Source: Acidobacteriota bacterium
GTDB lineage: Bacteria > Acidobacteriota > UBA6911 > JACQSX01
NCBI GenBank assembly: GCA_016211105.1
Contig: JACQSX010000023.1
Coordinates: 62,001-126,000, forward strand
Direction of reading: 5' to 3'
Length of the DNA: 64,000 nucleotides
Shown: positions 22,069 through 30,803 of the stretch, in pieces
Numbering within the stretch: the stretch's first letter is position 1
Layout of the letters: each line of letters begins with the position of its first letter
Translations under genes and position numbers: made by a program
The notes under the pieces: model-generated
Told to the model about the DNA's origin: nothing
Seen by the model: the letters and a program-made list of their open reading frames with translations, nothing else
Database searches by the model: none

Positions 22069-25000
22069 ATGATTAACCGGATCATTGAGCTTTGCGCGCA
22101 CAATAAATTCATCGTTTTCATTTTTGTAGCTGCCGCCGTGATGGCGGGCTGGTGGTCGATGCAGAATATCCGCATCGACGCCATCCCGGATCTGTCCGAC
22201 ACGCAAGTCATCATCTTCTCGCGCTGGGACCGCAGCCCGGACATCATGGAGGACCAGGTTACCTATCCGATCGTCTCCAACTTATTGGGAATCCCAAAAG
22301 TCAGGGACATCCGCGGCTTCTCCGATTTCGGTTATTCCTACGTTTATATCATCTTTGAGGAAGGAACGGACCTGTATTGGGCGCGCTCCCGGACCTTGGA
22401 GTATTTGAACAACATTTTGCCGCGCCTTCCCGAAGGCGTGAAGGTGGAACTGGCGCGGGATGAAACGGCCGTGGGCTGGGTCTTCCAATATGCTCTGCTC
22501 GACACCACGGGCAAGCGTGACCTGGCCCAGTTACGCACGTTGCAGGACTGGTATCTCCGTTACTACATCCAGGCCGTCCCGGGCGTTGCGGAGGTGGCGC
22601 CCATCGGCGGTTTTGTCCGCCAGTACCAGGTCAATTTGGATCCCAATAAGCTGCTGGCATACAGCACCCCGCTGGATACGGTCGTCGCGGCGGTGCGTAA
22701 GAGCAACAACGATGTGGGAGGCAGGCTGGTAGAGTTCAGCGGTCGCGAGTACATGGTGCGGGGGCGCGGTTACATCAAGTCAGTCTCCGACGTAGAAAAC
22801 ATCGTAGTGGCCAACGATCCCAAAACCGGCACGCCGGTGCTCGTGAAGAGCCTGGGCGCGGTGGTCCTTGGGCCCGACATGCGCCGGGGCATTGCCGAAC
22901 TGGACGGCGAGGGGCAAGTGGTGGGGGCGGTCGTGATCATGCGCTTTGGGGAAAACGCGCTGCAGGTAATCGATCGCGTCAAGGCGAAATTGAAAGACAT
23001 TGAACCCAACCTGCCGGAAGGGGTCAAGATCGTCACGACGTATGACCGTTCGGAACTGATTTTGAAGTCGATTGAGACGCTGAAGGGGACCTTGCTCGAA
23101 GAATTGACGATCGTCGGCGTCGTCATCTTGATTTTCCTTTGGCACATCCCCAGCGCCATGATCCCGATTCTGACCATCCCGATTGCCATCATCATCTCCT
23201 TCATTCCGATGTATGGAATGGGTGTGATCGCCAACATTATGTCTCTGGGTGGAATTGCCGTGGCCATCGGCGCCATGGTGGATGCGGCGATTGTGGTGGT
23301 CGAGCAAACTCACAAAAAGCTGGAGCATTGGGAGCAGGAAGGAAGACCCGGAGACTACAAGGATGTCGTCATTTCTGCGGTGAAGGAAGTTGGGGGGCCG
23401 AGCTTCTTTGCGCTCCTGGTGATTGCCGTTTCCTTCATGCCCGTATTTGCGCTGGAGGGACAGGAGGGGCGACTTTTCAAGCCGCTGGCCTTCACCAAGA
23501 ATTTCTCCATGATCGTGGCCGCGGTTCTGGCGATCACGCTGGACCCCGCAATCCGGCTGTTGTTTACGCACATGAAGGAGTACAACTTTCGTCCGCGCTT
23601 TCTGGCTCGCATTGCCAGCGCCGTGCTGGTGGGAAAAATCCACAGCGAAGACCACCATCCCATCAGCCGCCCCCTGATGAAGTGGTACCAGCCTGCCGTG
23701 GAGCTGGTGCTGAGGCATCAATATCTGACGATATTGCTCGCCGTTCTGTTGGTCGTGGGAACAATCCCGGTGTTCCAGCAGCTCGGGTCCGAGTTCATGC
23801 CTCCACTCAACGAAGGCGTGCTTCTGTACATGCCCACTACTTTGCCGGGTATGTCGGTGACGGAAGCGGAAAATCTGCTGCAGACTCAGGACCGCATCTT
23901 GAAGACCTTTCCCGAAGTGGAGCGTGTCTTTGGCAAAGCGGGACGGGCGGAGACAGCTACCGATCCGGCGCCGTTCTCGATGATGGAGACGGTGGCGGTT
24001 TTAAAACCAGAAAATGACTGGCGTCCGGTCCAGCGTTGGTATTCTCCCTGGGCGCCGGAGTATCTGAAGAAAATCTTCCGCCACGTCTGGCCGGATCACA
24101 TCTCGCTGCAGGATCTGATCTACGGCCCGGGAGGCATGAATGAGGCACTGCAGATCCCAGGGGTTTCCAACGCCTGGACGATGCCGATTAAGGCCAGGGT
24201 GGACATGCTCACCACCGGCGTGCGCACTCCGGTGGGCATCAAGATCCTGGGCGACGACCTTAAGAAAGTAGAAGAAATCGGACAACACATTGAGATGGCT
24301 TTACAAAATACTCCGGGGACGACCAGCATATTTGCCGAACGCACCGCTGGGGGGTATTTTCTGGATTTCGAGTTGAAACGCGAAGAGCTGGCGCGCTATG
24401 GCCTCCGCATTGACGACGTGCAGGATGTGGTGATGTCTGCCGTGGGCGGAGAGAATGTCACCACTACCGTGGAGGGGCGAGAGCGCTACCCGGTCAATGT
24501 CCGCTATCTACGCGACTACCGCAGCAGCGTCGACCGGCTGCAGCGAACTTTGGTGATGGACAGCAGCGGCCGCGAGATTCCCATGGCGCAGCTTGCCGAT
24601 ATCCGGCTGACCTCCGGTCCAGCGATGATCCGCAACGAAAATGGGATGTTGAGCGGCTACGTCTACATTGACGTCTCAGGCCGCGACGTAGGCAGCTACG
24701 TGGAGGAAGCCAAGCGTATCGTGCGCGACAACGTCCCGTTGCCCGCCGGCTACGCGCTGGTGTGGAGTGGCCAGTACGAATACATGCAGCGCGTCAAGGA
24801 AAAGCTCGTGGTGGTCGTGCCCATTACCATCTTTATTATTTTCTTACTGCTCTATTTCAATACTCGCTCCACGATGAAGACCTTCATCATATTCCTGGCA
24901 GTCCCGTTTTCCGCGGTGGGCGCCATCTGGTTTTTGTATCTTCTCGGTTACAACACCAGTATTGCCGTATGGGTGGGGCTGATTGCGCTGATGGGTGTGG

Positions 25001-25353
25001 ACGCAGAGACAGCGGTATTCATGCTTCTCTATCTCGACCTGGCCTACCAAGAGCGCAAAGAAAAGCTCGGCATTCATTCCAAAGAAGAGCTGCGGGAAAC
25101 TATCATTCATGGGGCGGTCAAACGCCTTCGCCCCAAGTTTATGACCGTCAGCGTCATGTTCATGGGGCTGTTTCCGATCATGTGGTCCACCGGAACCGGC
25201 GCGGACGTGATGAAGCGCATTGCGGCTCCCATGATTGGAGGAATTTTCACGTCGTTCTTGCTGGAACTACTGGTTTACCCGGCGATCTATGAGATTTGGA
25301 AATGGCACGCGGAGGTGAAAAGGGGGCTGGCGGCGCCCAGTGCTTCACTGTAA
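22069..25353 (+). CDS. cusA: Heavy-metal RND efflux pump, CusA-type (Cu/Ag)
   Basis: This 1094-residue inner-membrane proton-driven efflux transporter is full length. HME-RND hallmarks include the N-terminal TM then DAIPDLSDTQVIIFSRW, FEEGTDLYWARSRTLEYL, and the proton relay helix with AIGAMVDAAIVVVEQTHKKL. Others are FGKAGRAETATDPAP, and GGMNEALQIPGVSNAW followed by MPIKARVDMLTTGV. The last two motif sets are typical of Cu/Ag (CusA) rather than Zn/Co (CzcA) pumps. Its third TM block ends MGLFPIMWSTGTGADVMKRI. It lies 64 bp after cusB in the same operon. Substrate choice by motif resemblance is likely but not certain. Confidence 0.95.
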   Translation: MINRIIELCAHNKFIVFIFVAAAVMAGWWSMQNIRIDAIPDLSDTQVIIFSRWDRSPDIMEDQVTYPIVSNLLGIPKVRDIRGFSDFGYSYVYIIFEEGTDLYWARSRTLEYLNNILPRLPEGVKVELARDETAVGWVFQYALLDTTGKRDLAQLRTLQDWYLRYYIQAVPGVAEVAPIGGFVRQYQVNLDPNKLLAYSTPLDTVVAAVRKSNNDVGGRLVEFSGREYMVRGRGYIKSVSDVENIVVANDPKTGTPVLVKSLGAVVLGPDMRRGIAELDGEGQVVGAVVIMRFGENALQVIDRVKAKLKDIEPNLPEGVKIVTTYDRSELILKSIETLKGTLLEELTIVGVVILIFLWHIPSAMIPILTIPIAIIISFIPMYGMGVIANIMSLGGIAVAIGAMVDAAIVVVEQTHKKLEHWEQEGRPGDYKDVVISAVKEVGGPSFFALLVIAVSFMPVFALEGQEGRLFKPLAFTKNFSMIVAAVLAITLDPAIRLLFTHMKEYNFRPRFLARIASAVLVGKIHSEDHHPISRPLMKWYQPAVELVLRHQYLTILLAVLLVVGTIPVFQQLGSEFMPPLNEGVLLYMPTTLPGMSVTEAENLLQTQDRILKTFPEVERVFGKAGRAETATDPAPFSMMETVAVLKPENDWRPVQRWYSPWAPEYLKKIFRHVWPDHISLQDLIYGPGGMNEALQIPGVSNAWTMPIKARVDMLTTGVRTPVGIKILGDDLKKVEEIGQHIEMALQNTPGTTSIFAERTAGGYFLDFELKREELARYGLRIDDVQDVVMSAVGGENVTTTVEGRERYPVNVRYLRDYRSSVDRLQRTLVMDSSGREIPMAQLADIRLTSGPAMIRNENGMLSGYVYIDVSGRDVGSYVEEAKRIVRDNVPLPAGYALVWSGQYEYMQRVKEKLVVVVPITIFIIFLLLYFNTRSTMKTFIIFLAVPFSAVGAIWFLYLLGYNTSIAVWVGLIALMGVDAETAVFMLLYLDLAYQERKEKLGIHSKEELRETIIHGAVKRLRPKFMTVSVMFMGLFPIMWSTGTGADVMKRIAAPMIGGIFTSFLLELLVYPAIYEIWKWHAEVKRGLAAPSASL

Positions 25354-25395
25354 CCGTTGGCCACATTGTTTGCGCCGGGTCAGGTTGTCGACGGG

Positions 25396-25424
25396 GTAGA
25401 GACGCCCCGCCGGGGCGTCTCTAC
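25396..25424. terminator. Perfect 14-bp hairpin after cusA (REP-like or terminator)
   Basis: GTAGAGACGCCCCG pairs exactly with CGGGGCGTCTCTAC around a single C. The run ATTTTTTC lies about 10 bp downstream, so it can act as a terminator. This palindrome type (GTAGAGACG...CGTCTCTAC) is also a widespread dispersed repeat in bacterial genomes. Confidence 0.75.
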
Positions 25425-25503
25425 CAATGACTCATTTTTTCACACGTTCTGAGGCCGGGATTATACAGCGAAACAAATCAGTTCCGAAGGAGCGACACAG
25501 ACG

Positions 25504-25609
25504 ATTGTGGATTGCCAATTTGCGGAATGCGGATTTAAGAAAGTTGTATGCCGCCTCACAGCTCACGGATACCTCGGTTTTGAAATCGGCAATCCGAAGG
25601 AGAAAGATC
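25504..25609. repeat. Degenerate GGATTGCGGATT-type intergenic repeat
   Basis: The stretch carries GATTGTGGATTGCC, AATTTGCGGAATGCGGATTT and then AAATCGGCAATCCGAAGG in opposite sense. Similar words recur at 56826-56999. These look like copies of a short dispersed intergenic repeat; no gene function is implied. An in-frame start at 25507 inside it was rejected. Confidence 0.5.
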
Positions 25610-25611
25610 TT

Positions 25612-26373
25612 ATGAAAAAACTTATTACAATTGTTGCGCTGGCTGCCTTTTGCATGCCTATTCAGGCCGCGGACTGGAAGTTTAAAGTCCAACATATCCG
25701 TACGCCGCTATTGCGTGACCAGGAGGGCACTCTGGTCATTGGCGCCGCTGATGTCCAGTACCAATCCAAAGGCGAAAAGCAGCCTCTTCGTTGGGGTTTC
25801 GGCGACATTCAGCAGTTTAAGTTGGAACCATCATATTTGGAGATTCTTACTTACCAAGACCAAAAATGGAGATTCGGAAAAGACAAGATTTTCCGTTTCA
25901 AGATCTTGGAGGGTTCCGTTGACACTGAGCTGAGCCATTTTCTCCGCCAAAGAATTGCGGGAGTCTTTGTGACGGCTATTCTTCCCCGAGACTTTGAGAA
26001 TCCCGTGTACAAGGTTCCCGTTAGACATCGTCTTGCCGGTCGGGATTCTCAGGGTATGCTCGAGGTGTACAATGATAAGGTAATGTATCGCTCAGACTCT
26101 AAACAGGAGTCGCGCATCTGGACCTACCAACAAATCGAATCGTTTGCTTTTCCTTCTCTGCGCGAGTTTGAGGTGGTCACCGACGAAAAGAAGTTTGGCG
26201 GTCCCACCCGAACCTTCCGCTTTCAGTTGAAGGAGGTTCTACCAGAATCGATTTACGATTATCTCTGGATACGTATCTACGGATCTGCCTACTATCCTGC
26301 TGAGAGGCGCCCCAGCGACCTGAGTCCGGTGGACAACGCTCCTGCTGCAAGCCATTCCATTACCGGGGATTGA
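25612..26373 (+). CDS. Secreted protein of unknown function, downstream of cus operon
   Basis: This 253-residue protein has a clear Sec signal (MKKLITIVALAAFCMPIQA-AD). The mature part is predicted all-beta, with two similar halves: WGFGDIQQFKLEP with RFKILEG, and WTYQQIESFAFPS with TRTFRFQLKE. Both halves have a 'W-Y/F-x-[DQ]-I-[QE]-x-F' strand pattern, suggesting a duplicated PH-like or GRAM-like unit. This is visual only. The start at 25612 follows GAAGGAGAAAGATCTT. The next gene starts 2 bp downstream, so they form a pair. No family was recognised. Confidence 0.8.
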   Translation: MKKLITIVALAAFCMPIQAADWKFKVQHIRTPLLRDQEGTLVIGAADVQYQSKGEKQPLRWGFGDIQQFKLEPSYLEILTYQDQKWRFGKDKIFRFKILEGSVDTELSHFLRQRIAGVFVTAILPRDFENPVYKVPVRHRLAGRDSQGMLEVYNDKVMYRSDSKQESRIWTYQQIESFAFPSLREFEVVTDEKKFGGPTRTFRFQLKEVLPESIYDYLWIRIYGSAYYPAERRPSDLSPVDNAPAASHSITGD

Positions 26374-26375
26374 CC

Positions 26376-26849
26376 ATGATACGGCGAATTCTCGCCATCC
26401 TTCCGATATTGGCAGTGGTGGGATTCTTGGCCTACCGGTGGCTGGAGCAGCCGAAGACGACCTGTGACATCTGTAAGCGACCTCTTCATGCGGAGATCCA
26501 CTTTCGAATCGAGCAGACCGATGGTAAGACCAAAGACGTGTGCTGCCCTCGATGTGGATTGCGATACTTGCAAGGGCAACCAAGCCTAGCCCGGCGCCTG
26601 AGTGTGACCGATTTTAAGACGCGCGTAGTCATTCCGGCAGAACAAGCATTTTATGTCGAGGGGAGCGACGTCCATCTCTGCTGCCCGGACGATATGGTAG
26701 GGCGAGACATTACCGGCGCGCACTTTGACCGCGTGTGGGATCGGTGCCTGCCAAGCCTGGTCGCCTTCCAGAACCGTGCTGACGCCCAGGCGTTTGAAGA
26801 TACTCACGGGGGCCGAATCCTGATTTATAGCCAGTTGCGACAAGAGTAA
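26376..26849 (+). CDS. NosL-like membrane-anchored Cys protein
   Basis: This is 157 residues from the ATG at 26376; a TTG two codons earlier is possible. An N-terminal TM helix (RRILAILPILAVVGFLAYRW) is followed by CDICKRPL and VCCPRCGLRY, then LCCPDD. The C-terminal part (PSLVAFQNRADAQAFEDTHG then GRIL) resembles the end of NosL and related copper-binding proteins ('P-LAF----A-AF---HGG'). A copper-binding or copper-delivery role would suit its place after cusCBA, but the Cys arrangement differs from NosL and the call is tentative. The gene starts 2 bp after the stop of its partner. tRNA genes follow. Confidence 0.7.
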   Translation: MIRRILAILPILAVVGFLAYRWLEQPKTTCDICKRPLHAEIHFRIEQTDGKTKDVCCPRCGLRYLQGQPSLARRLSVTDFKTRVVIPAEQAFYVEGSDVHLCCPDDMVGRDITGAHFDRVWDRCLPSLVAFQNRADAQAFEDTHGGRILIYSQLRQE

Positions 26850-26901
26850 GTTCGGGAGGCATCTCCTGTTTGCTTCCACGCTAGCTTAGGAATCAAGTTG
26901 G

Positions 26902-26975
<74 letters not shown>

Positions 26976-27004
26976 ACACAATCCTATGCCAGCTTTCTTG
27001 GACG

Positions 27005-27078
27005 GGTGAGCGACGGGGCTCGAACCCGCGACCCCCAGGGCCACAACCTGGTGCTCTGCCAATTGAGCTACGCTCACC
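27005..27078 (-). tRNA. tRNA-His (anticodon GTG)
   Basis: On the minus strand it starts with an extra G, then GTGAGCGTAGCTCAATTGG. The anticodon stem CCAGG/CCTGG encloses TTGTGGC. The T-arm has GTTCGAGCC. The encoded G at -1 opposite discriminator C73 is the tRNA-His identity feature. CCA is not encoded. The 248 bp between it and actF show no gene. Confidence 0.95.
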
Positions 27079-27326
27079 ACGCAAAGTGATCATGAAGCCG
27101 TGACGCTGGCTAGAAGCATAGAGCGCATCTGAACCATGCCACAAGACTCACTACTTTAAGCGCAAAAGCCCTCGGTGGCAAGGCCTTGGCATTTCCAGAA
27201 CATTAAGCGCGAGACTTGGGCGATCGAATCACGGGATGCCAACCTACTGCAAACTCTACCTTGCGTCTCCAAGGGAAGGCAGCGACTTTGCCCCTTTGCC
27301 AAAGTAAAGATGACATCACACGTTAA

Positions 27327-28508
27327 CTACCTTCCGATACAAAAATCGATTTTCTCTCCACTCGCCTGGGTTGCCCGGTCTTCTCTTTCCCCGCAGGCGA
27401 GCGTGGCGCCCTTGGCCACAAACGGCAGGAAGAATATTTGACCGAGCGCAAAGAGGGCAAAGAAACCTAACGTAATGAGACCATCCTCCAAGCCAAAGCT
27501 CACTGCCGACCCTTCCGAAGGCACTACTAGGAGAAACCTCTCCAACCAGACCCCCAAAACGGTCACCAGTCCGATTGCACACAACGGGGCGGGCCGCTTC
27601 AGCGAGCGGCGGAGCATGGTCACAAACGGAATTGCCAAGCACAGGGTCAGTACCGACCAAGAGACGACGCGCCAGCCTCCCCGTGTCCGTGCGAGCAAAA
27701 ACTCAAATTCTTCCGGAAGATTGCCGTACCAGATCACCAAGTACTGAGACCAAAACAGGTAGGTCCACAGCATGCAGAAGGCGAGCAGCAGCTTGCCCAA
27801 ATCATGCGCTCGTGGGTCGTCGAGCCAACCTTGCACGCCGGTCCACCATCGCCAGATGAAACAAGTCACCGCGATGGCAGCGATGCCCCCGTACAGGTTC
27901 CCCATGAAAAAGTAGGCGGGAAAGAGGGTGTTCGACCAATACGGACTGAGCGACATCACCATGTCGATGGCTAACAAGCTGAAGGCGATTGCGTACGCAA
28001 GAATAAAAAAAACTGACAAGGCAGAGAGGCTCGCGGAGCCTGTCTGTCTTGAGCGGCTTCGGCTGCGCATCGACGCTAACAGAAAAAGGAGTCCCAAGCC
28101 GTAGAGAGACAAAATAGCAACGGTGTCTCGGGCAGTGAAAAACGAAAGCTTGAACCAAAGGAGCCTGCCTGGAGGGGGAGCGACAACCCAGGGATAGATT
28201 GACCCGACCCCCTGCAGCAAAATGAAGTAAAGCAGAAGCGACAGGGGGAGAAAGCCCGCAAAGCTCTCAGCAATATGGCGCACGGGCCCCGGCCAGCGCG
28301 CATGCGTCAACTCGAATACCGCACAGAACACCAATCCAGAAATGGAGATCCCCGACCAAAAAAGGAAGTTGACCAGAAAGACCTTCCAGCTATGTTCCGG
28401 GCGGTTCGTGACTCCCAGCCAAAACGCCACACCGCCCGATGCCACAACCAGACACAGAAGCGCCACGATTGAAGTCGGCGGCTTGATCTCCTGCAGATCC
28501 TCAATCAC
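27327..28508 (-). CDS. actF: Alternative complex III subunit ActF
   Basis: This 393-residue integral membrane protein has about ten helices, of the quinol:electron-acceptor oxidoreductase ActF family. Segments include FLVNFLFWSGISISGLVF, LLYFILLQGVGSIYP, GNLYGGIAAIAVTCFIWRW and MLWTYLFWSQYLVIWYGNLP. It provides quinol-side scaffold in the complex that oxidises quinol and passes electrons to cytochrome c or oxidase. The start is GTG at 28508, overlapping the ActE stop by GTGA; a longer frame to 28625 is not needed. It is last in the operon. No cytochrome oxidase gene follows; tRNAs do. Confidence 0.92.
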   Translation of the reverse strand: MIEDLQEIKPPTSIVALLCLVVASGGVAFWLGVTNRPEHSWKVFLVNFLFWSGISISGLVFCAVFELTHARWPGPVRHIAESFAGFLPLSLLLYFILLQGVGSIYPWVVAPPPGRLLWFKLSFFTARDTVAILSLYGLGLLFLLASMRSRSRSRQTGSASLSALSVFFILAYAIAFSLLAIDMVMSLSPYWSNTLFPAYFFMGNLYGGIAAIAVTCFIWRWWTGVQGWLDDPRAHDLGKLLLAFCMLWTYLFWSQYLVIWYGNLPEEFEFLLARTRGGWRVVSWSVLTLCLAIPFVTMLRRSLKRPAPLCAIGLVTVLGVWLERFLLVVPSEGSAVSFGLEDGLITLGFFALFALGQIFFLPFVAKGATLACGEREDRATQASGEKIDFCIGR

Positions 28509-28999
28509 GGAGACACCTTGAAACTCTTCACGTACTGAACAATCTGCCAACGCTCCCGGACCGATAGCTCCGGGCCGTAGCGAGGCATCATATTTTCCCC
28601 ATTGCGAATCGTCCCATACATCCACGCATCGCTTTGTGCCTGCACGGCAGGATGGCGTAAGTCCCCAGGCTGCACGAAAACTTTCACGACTGGGCCATCA
28701 CCCCTACCCTGGGTCCCATGACAAGGGGAACAATACATGGAGAACAAGAAGCGGCCTTTTTCGATGCCAGCCGCTGATTGAGGCAATGGATTTTTAAGAA
28801 GCTGTTCCATTTGCCATCGTTGCAGCGCAAAATCTCCTTCAACTGGGAGGGTCCCCTCGACCGGAGGCCGCGGCCCCTCGAAAGGCGCAAGCGAGGGCTG
28901 AAGGACCATGTCCGTGCTCCAGGGCCATCCCGCCGCGTAGAGACCAATCAGCGCGGTGATCAACAGGATGAGCGATCCTCCTTTCAATGCAGTTGCCAT
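28505..28999 (-). CDS. actE: Alternative complex III subunit ActE, monoheme cytochrome c
   Basis: This is 164 residues with an N-terminal TM anchor or signal (GGSLILLITALIGLYAAGW). A single class I cytochrome c domain has a CSPCH heme-binding motif and a likely distal Met in ENMMPRYGPEL. It would accept electrons within the complex and hand them on. It overlaps the start of actF by GTGA. ActD's coding region ends inside its 5' end (28984). Confidence 0.93.
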   Translation of the reverse strand: MATALKGGSLILLITALIGLYAAGWPWSTDMVLQPSLAPFEGPRPPVEGTLPVEGDFALQRWQMEQLLKNPLPQSAAGIEKGRFLFSMYCSPCHGTQGRGDGPVVKVFVQPGDLRHPAVQAQSDAWMYGTIRNGENMMPRYGPELSVRERWQIVQYVKSFKVSP

Positions 29000-29481
29000 T
29001 CGACCGCTCCCTTCTCTTCGACGAGATTGACAACCCTGTTCCTATCTGCCTCGCGGCACGCCACCCAGAGGCCAAAATGACCGTCACTGAACCGCTTGTC
29101 ATAGGGGATAGGATGGCGCGACCGCAGCAGAACCGACCAATAGAGAAATCCGCCCAGCGCCCCAAGAGAACCGAACAGAATCGTCAATTCAAAAGCAATC
29201 ACCAGAAATGGGGGGATCGAAATTAGCGGCTTACCTCCTGTGAGGAGCACTGGCCACTGGGCAGTGGTCCAGATGGTGAGCGCCAGACCACAGAGCCCGC
29301 CTGCTACACCCCCCAGCAGCGTCAAATAGTGGACTGGGCTTGGTCCAGGAATTGCCGCAGCGACCAGTTCCTCGTCTGCAAATGGAGAGAAAACTTCTAA
29401 GTCGAATCCATGGACTTTGACATGCGCCGCTGCAGCCAGCAGATTTTCCCTGTTTTCAAAAACAGCAAGCACGCCACTCAT
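28984..29481 (-). CDS. actD: Alternative complex III subunit ActD
   Basis: This 165-residue protein has the conserved ActD fold: an N-terminal soluble part (GVLAVFENRENLLAAAAHV, HGFDLEVFSPFADEEL), two TM helices (VHYLTLLGGVAGGLCGLALT; FLVIAFELTILFGSLGALGG) and a C-terminal 'FSDGHFGLWVACREADRN'. Such DUF3341 proteins are structural subunits. The ATG at 29481 overlaps the ActC stop (ATGA). A longer open frame to 29784 runs inside actC and is a shadow. Confidence 0.93.
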   Translation of the reverse strand: MSGVLAVFENRENLLAAAAHVKVHGFDLEVFSPFADEELVAAAIPGPSPVHYLTLLGGVAGGLCGLALTIWTTAQWPVLLTGGKPLISIPPFLVIAFELTILFGSLGALGGFLYWSVLLRSRHPIPYDKRFSDGHFGLWVACREADRNRVVNLVEEKGAVEWQLH

Positions 29482-30803
29482 CGTTTGCGAAGAAGTGCTT
29501 CCTTGACTTCTGACATTGGAACGGCAGGCAAATGACGGATAAAGAGGAGGAACCAGAGCAGGAAGAAGGCCAAGCTTCCCAGCAGGACACTCACTTCCAC
29601 CCACGTTGGCCGATAGACGCGCCCCCAACTGGCTACACTGTGATCGTGAGACAAGGAGACAACGATAATCACAAAGCGCTCTGTCCACATGCCAACGTTC
29701 ACCAAAAGTGAGGCGCCCAACAGCATGACCCTGTTGCGGCGCGCCGCAGGAATAAAAAAAAGGAGAGGGACCAGCGAGTTGCAAACAATCATTAACCAGA
29801 ACAGCCGAGCGTACGGACCAGACACTCGCTCCATAAAGCTGCCGCGCTCGTAAGGATTCTCGCTATACCAAGCAAAGAAAAACTCCATCAGGTAGGAATA
29901 GGAAACAATCAGTGAGGTCAGGATCATCAACTTCGCAACATTTTCCAAATGACGGAAAGTGATGTAGTCCTCCAAGTGCAGGAGTGAGCGCGCCGGAATC
30001 ACCAATGTCAGAACCATGGCCAGCCCTGACAGGATCGCCCCTGCAACGAAATACGGGGCAAAAATTGTGCTGTGCCAACCCGGAACAATCGTCATCGCAA
30101 AGTCCCAGGAAACCACGCTGTGAACGGAAACCACCAACGGCGTGGCTAAGGCGGCAAAAAACAGATACGCGGTCATGTAATGCTTCCACTCCATGGCGGT
30201 ACCCGACCATCCCAGCGCGCACAGGCCAAATATTCGTCTTCGCAACCCGCTGGAAGCATCACGCGCAGACGCCAAATCAGGGATCAGCCCCAGGTACCAG
30301 AACAGGGCGCTCACCACTAAATAGGTACCGATCGCGAATACGTCCCAAATCAAAGGAGAGCGGAAGTTGATCCACAGTTGGCGTTGATTGGGGTAGGGGA
30401 TGAGCCAGTAAAAATACCACACCCGCCCCAGGTGAATGAGAGGAAACAGACCCGCGGTCATGATAGCAAAAACCGTCATCGCTTCTGAGACGCGCGAGAT
30501 GGAGGCGCGCCAGCGAGCCCGAAACAGAAAGAGGATCGCCGAAATTAATGTTCCCGAATGCGCAATGCCGACCCAGAATACGAAAGTCGCGATGTAACAC
30601 GCCCACATAATTGGGTGCAACATGCCGGTGACCACCAGTCCGTTGTGGACCTGATACATCCAGCAGTAAGCTCCCCAAGCGACTCCCAGCAGGCAAGTCG
30701 ACAGAGCCAGAAAGTAGATCCATCCAGGCCGGCGGAGCACGCGCAGAATATCGGCATTAACTTGGTGAAAAACAGCAGGCGTTGATTGCGGGTCACTGAT
30801 CAT
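29478..30803 (-). CDS. actC: Alternative complex III subunit ActC (NrfD-like)
   Basis: This 441-residue polytopic membrane protein of the NrfD/PsrC family has about ten helices. Motifs include MLHPIMWACYIATFVFWVGI, AHSGTLISAILFLF and FPLIHLGRVWYFYWLIPYP. It binds quinol and couples to ActB. It is joined to ActB and ActD by ATGA overlaps. The length fits the family. Confidence 0.95.
   Translation of the reverse strand: MISDPQSTPAVFHQVNADILRVLRRPGWIYFLALSTCLLGVAWGAYCWMYQVHNGLVVTGMLHPIMWACYIATFVFWVGIAHSGTLISAILFLFRARWRASISRVSEAMTVFAIMTAGLFPLIHLGRVWYFYWLIPYPNQRQLWINFRSPLIWDVFAIGTYLVVSALFWYLGLIPDLASARDASSGLRRRIFGLCALGWSGTAMEWKHYMTAYLFFAALATPLVVSVHSVVSWDFAMTIVPGWHSTIFAPYFVAGAILSGLAMVLTLVIPARSLLHLEDYITFRHLENVAKLMILTSLIVSYSYLMEFFFAWYSENPYERGSFMERVSGPYARLFWLMIVCNSLVPLLFFIPAARRNRVMLLGASLLVNVGMWTERFVIIVVSLSHDHSVASWGRVYRPTWVEVSVLLGSLAFFLLWFLLFIRHLPAVPMSEVKEALLRKR

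Noticed and set aside
22780-23721. 313-codon minus-strand frame inside cusA
   Set aside because: It is a His-rich shadow of conserved TM coding sequence without its own start signals.
29482-29784. Longer ActD start at 29784
   Set aside because: It would lie within actC; the ATG at 29481 overlaps the actC stop by ATGA and gives the normal ActD N-terminus.
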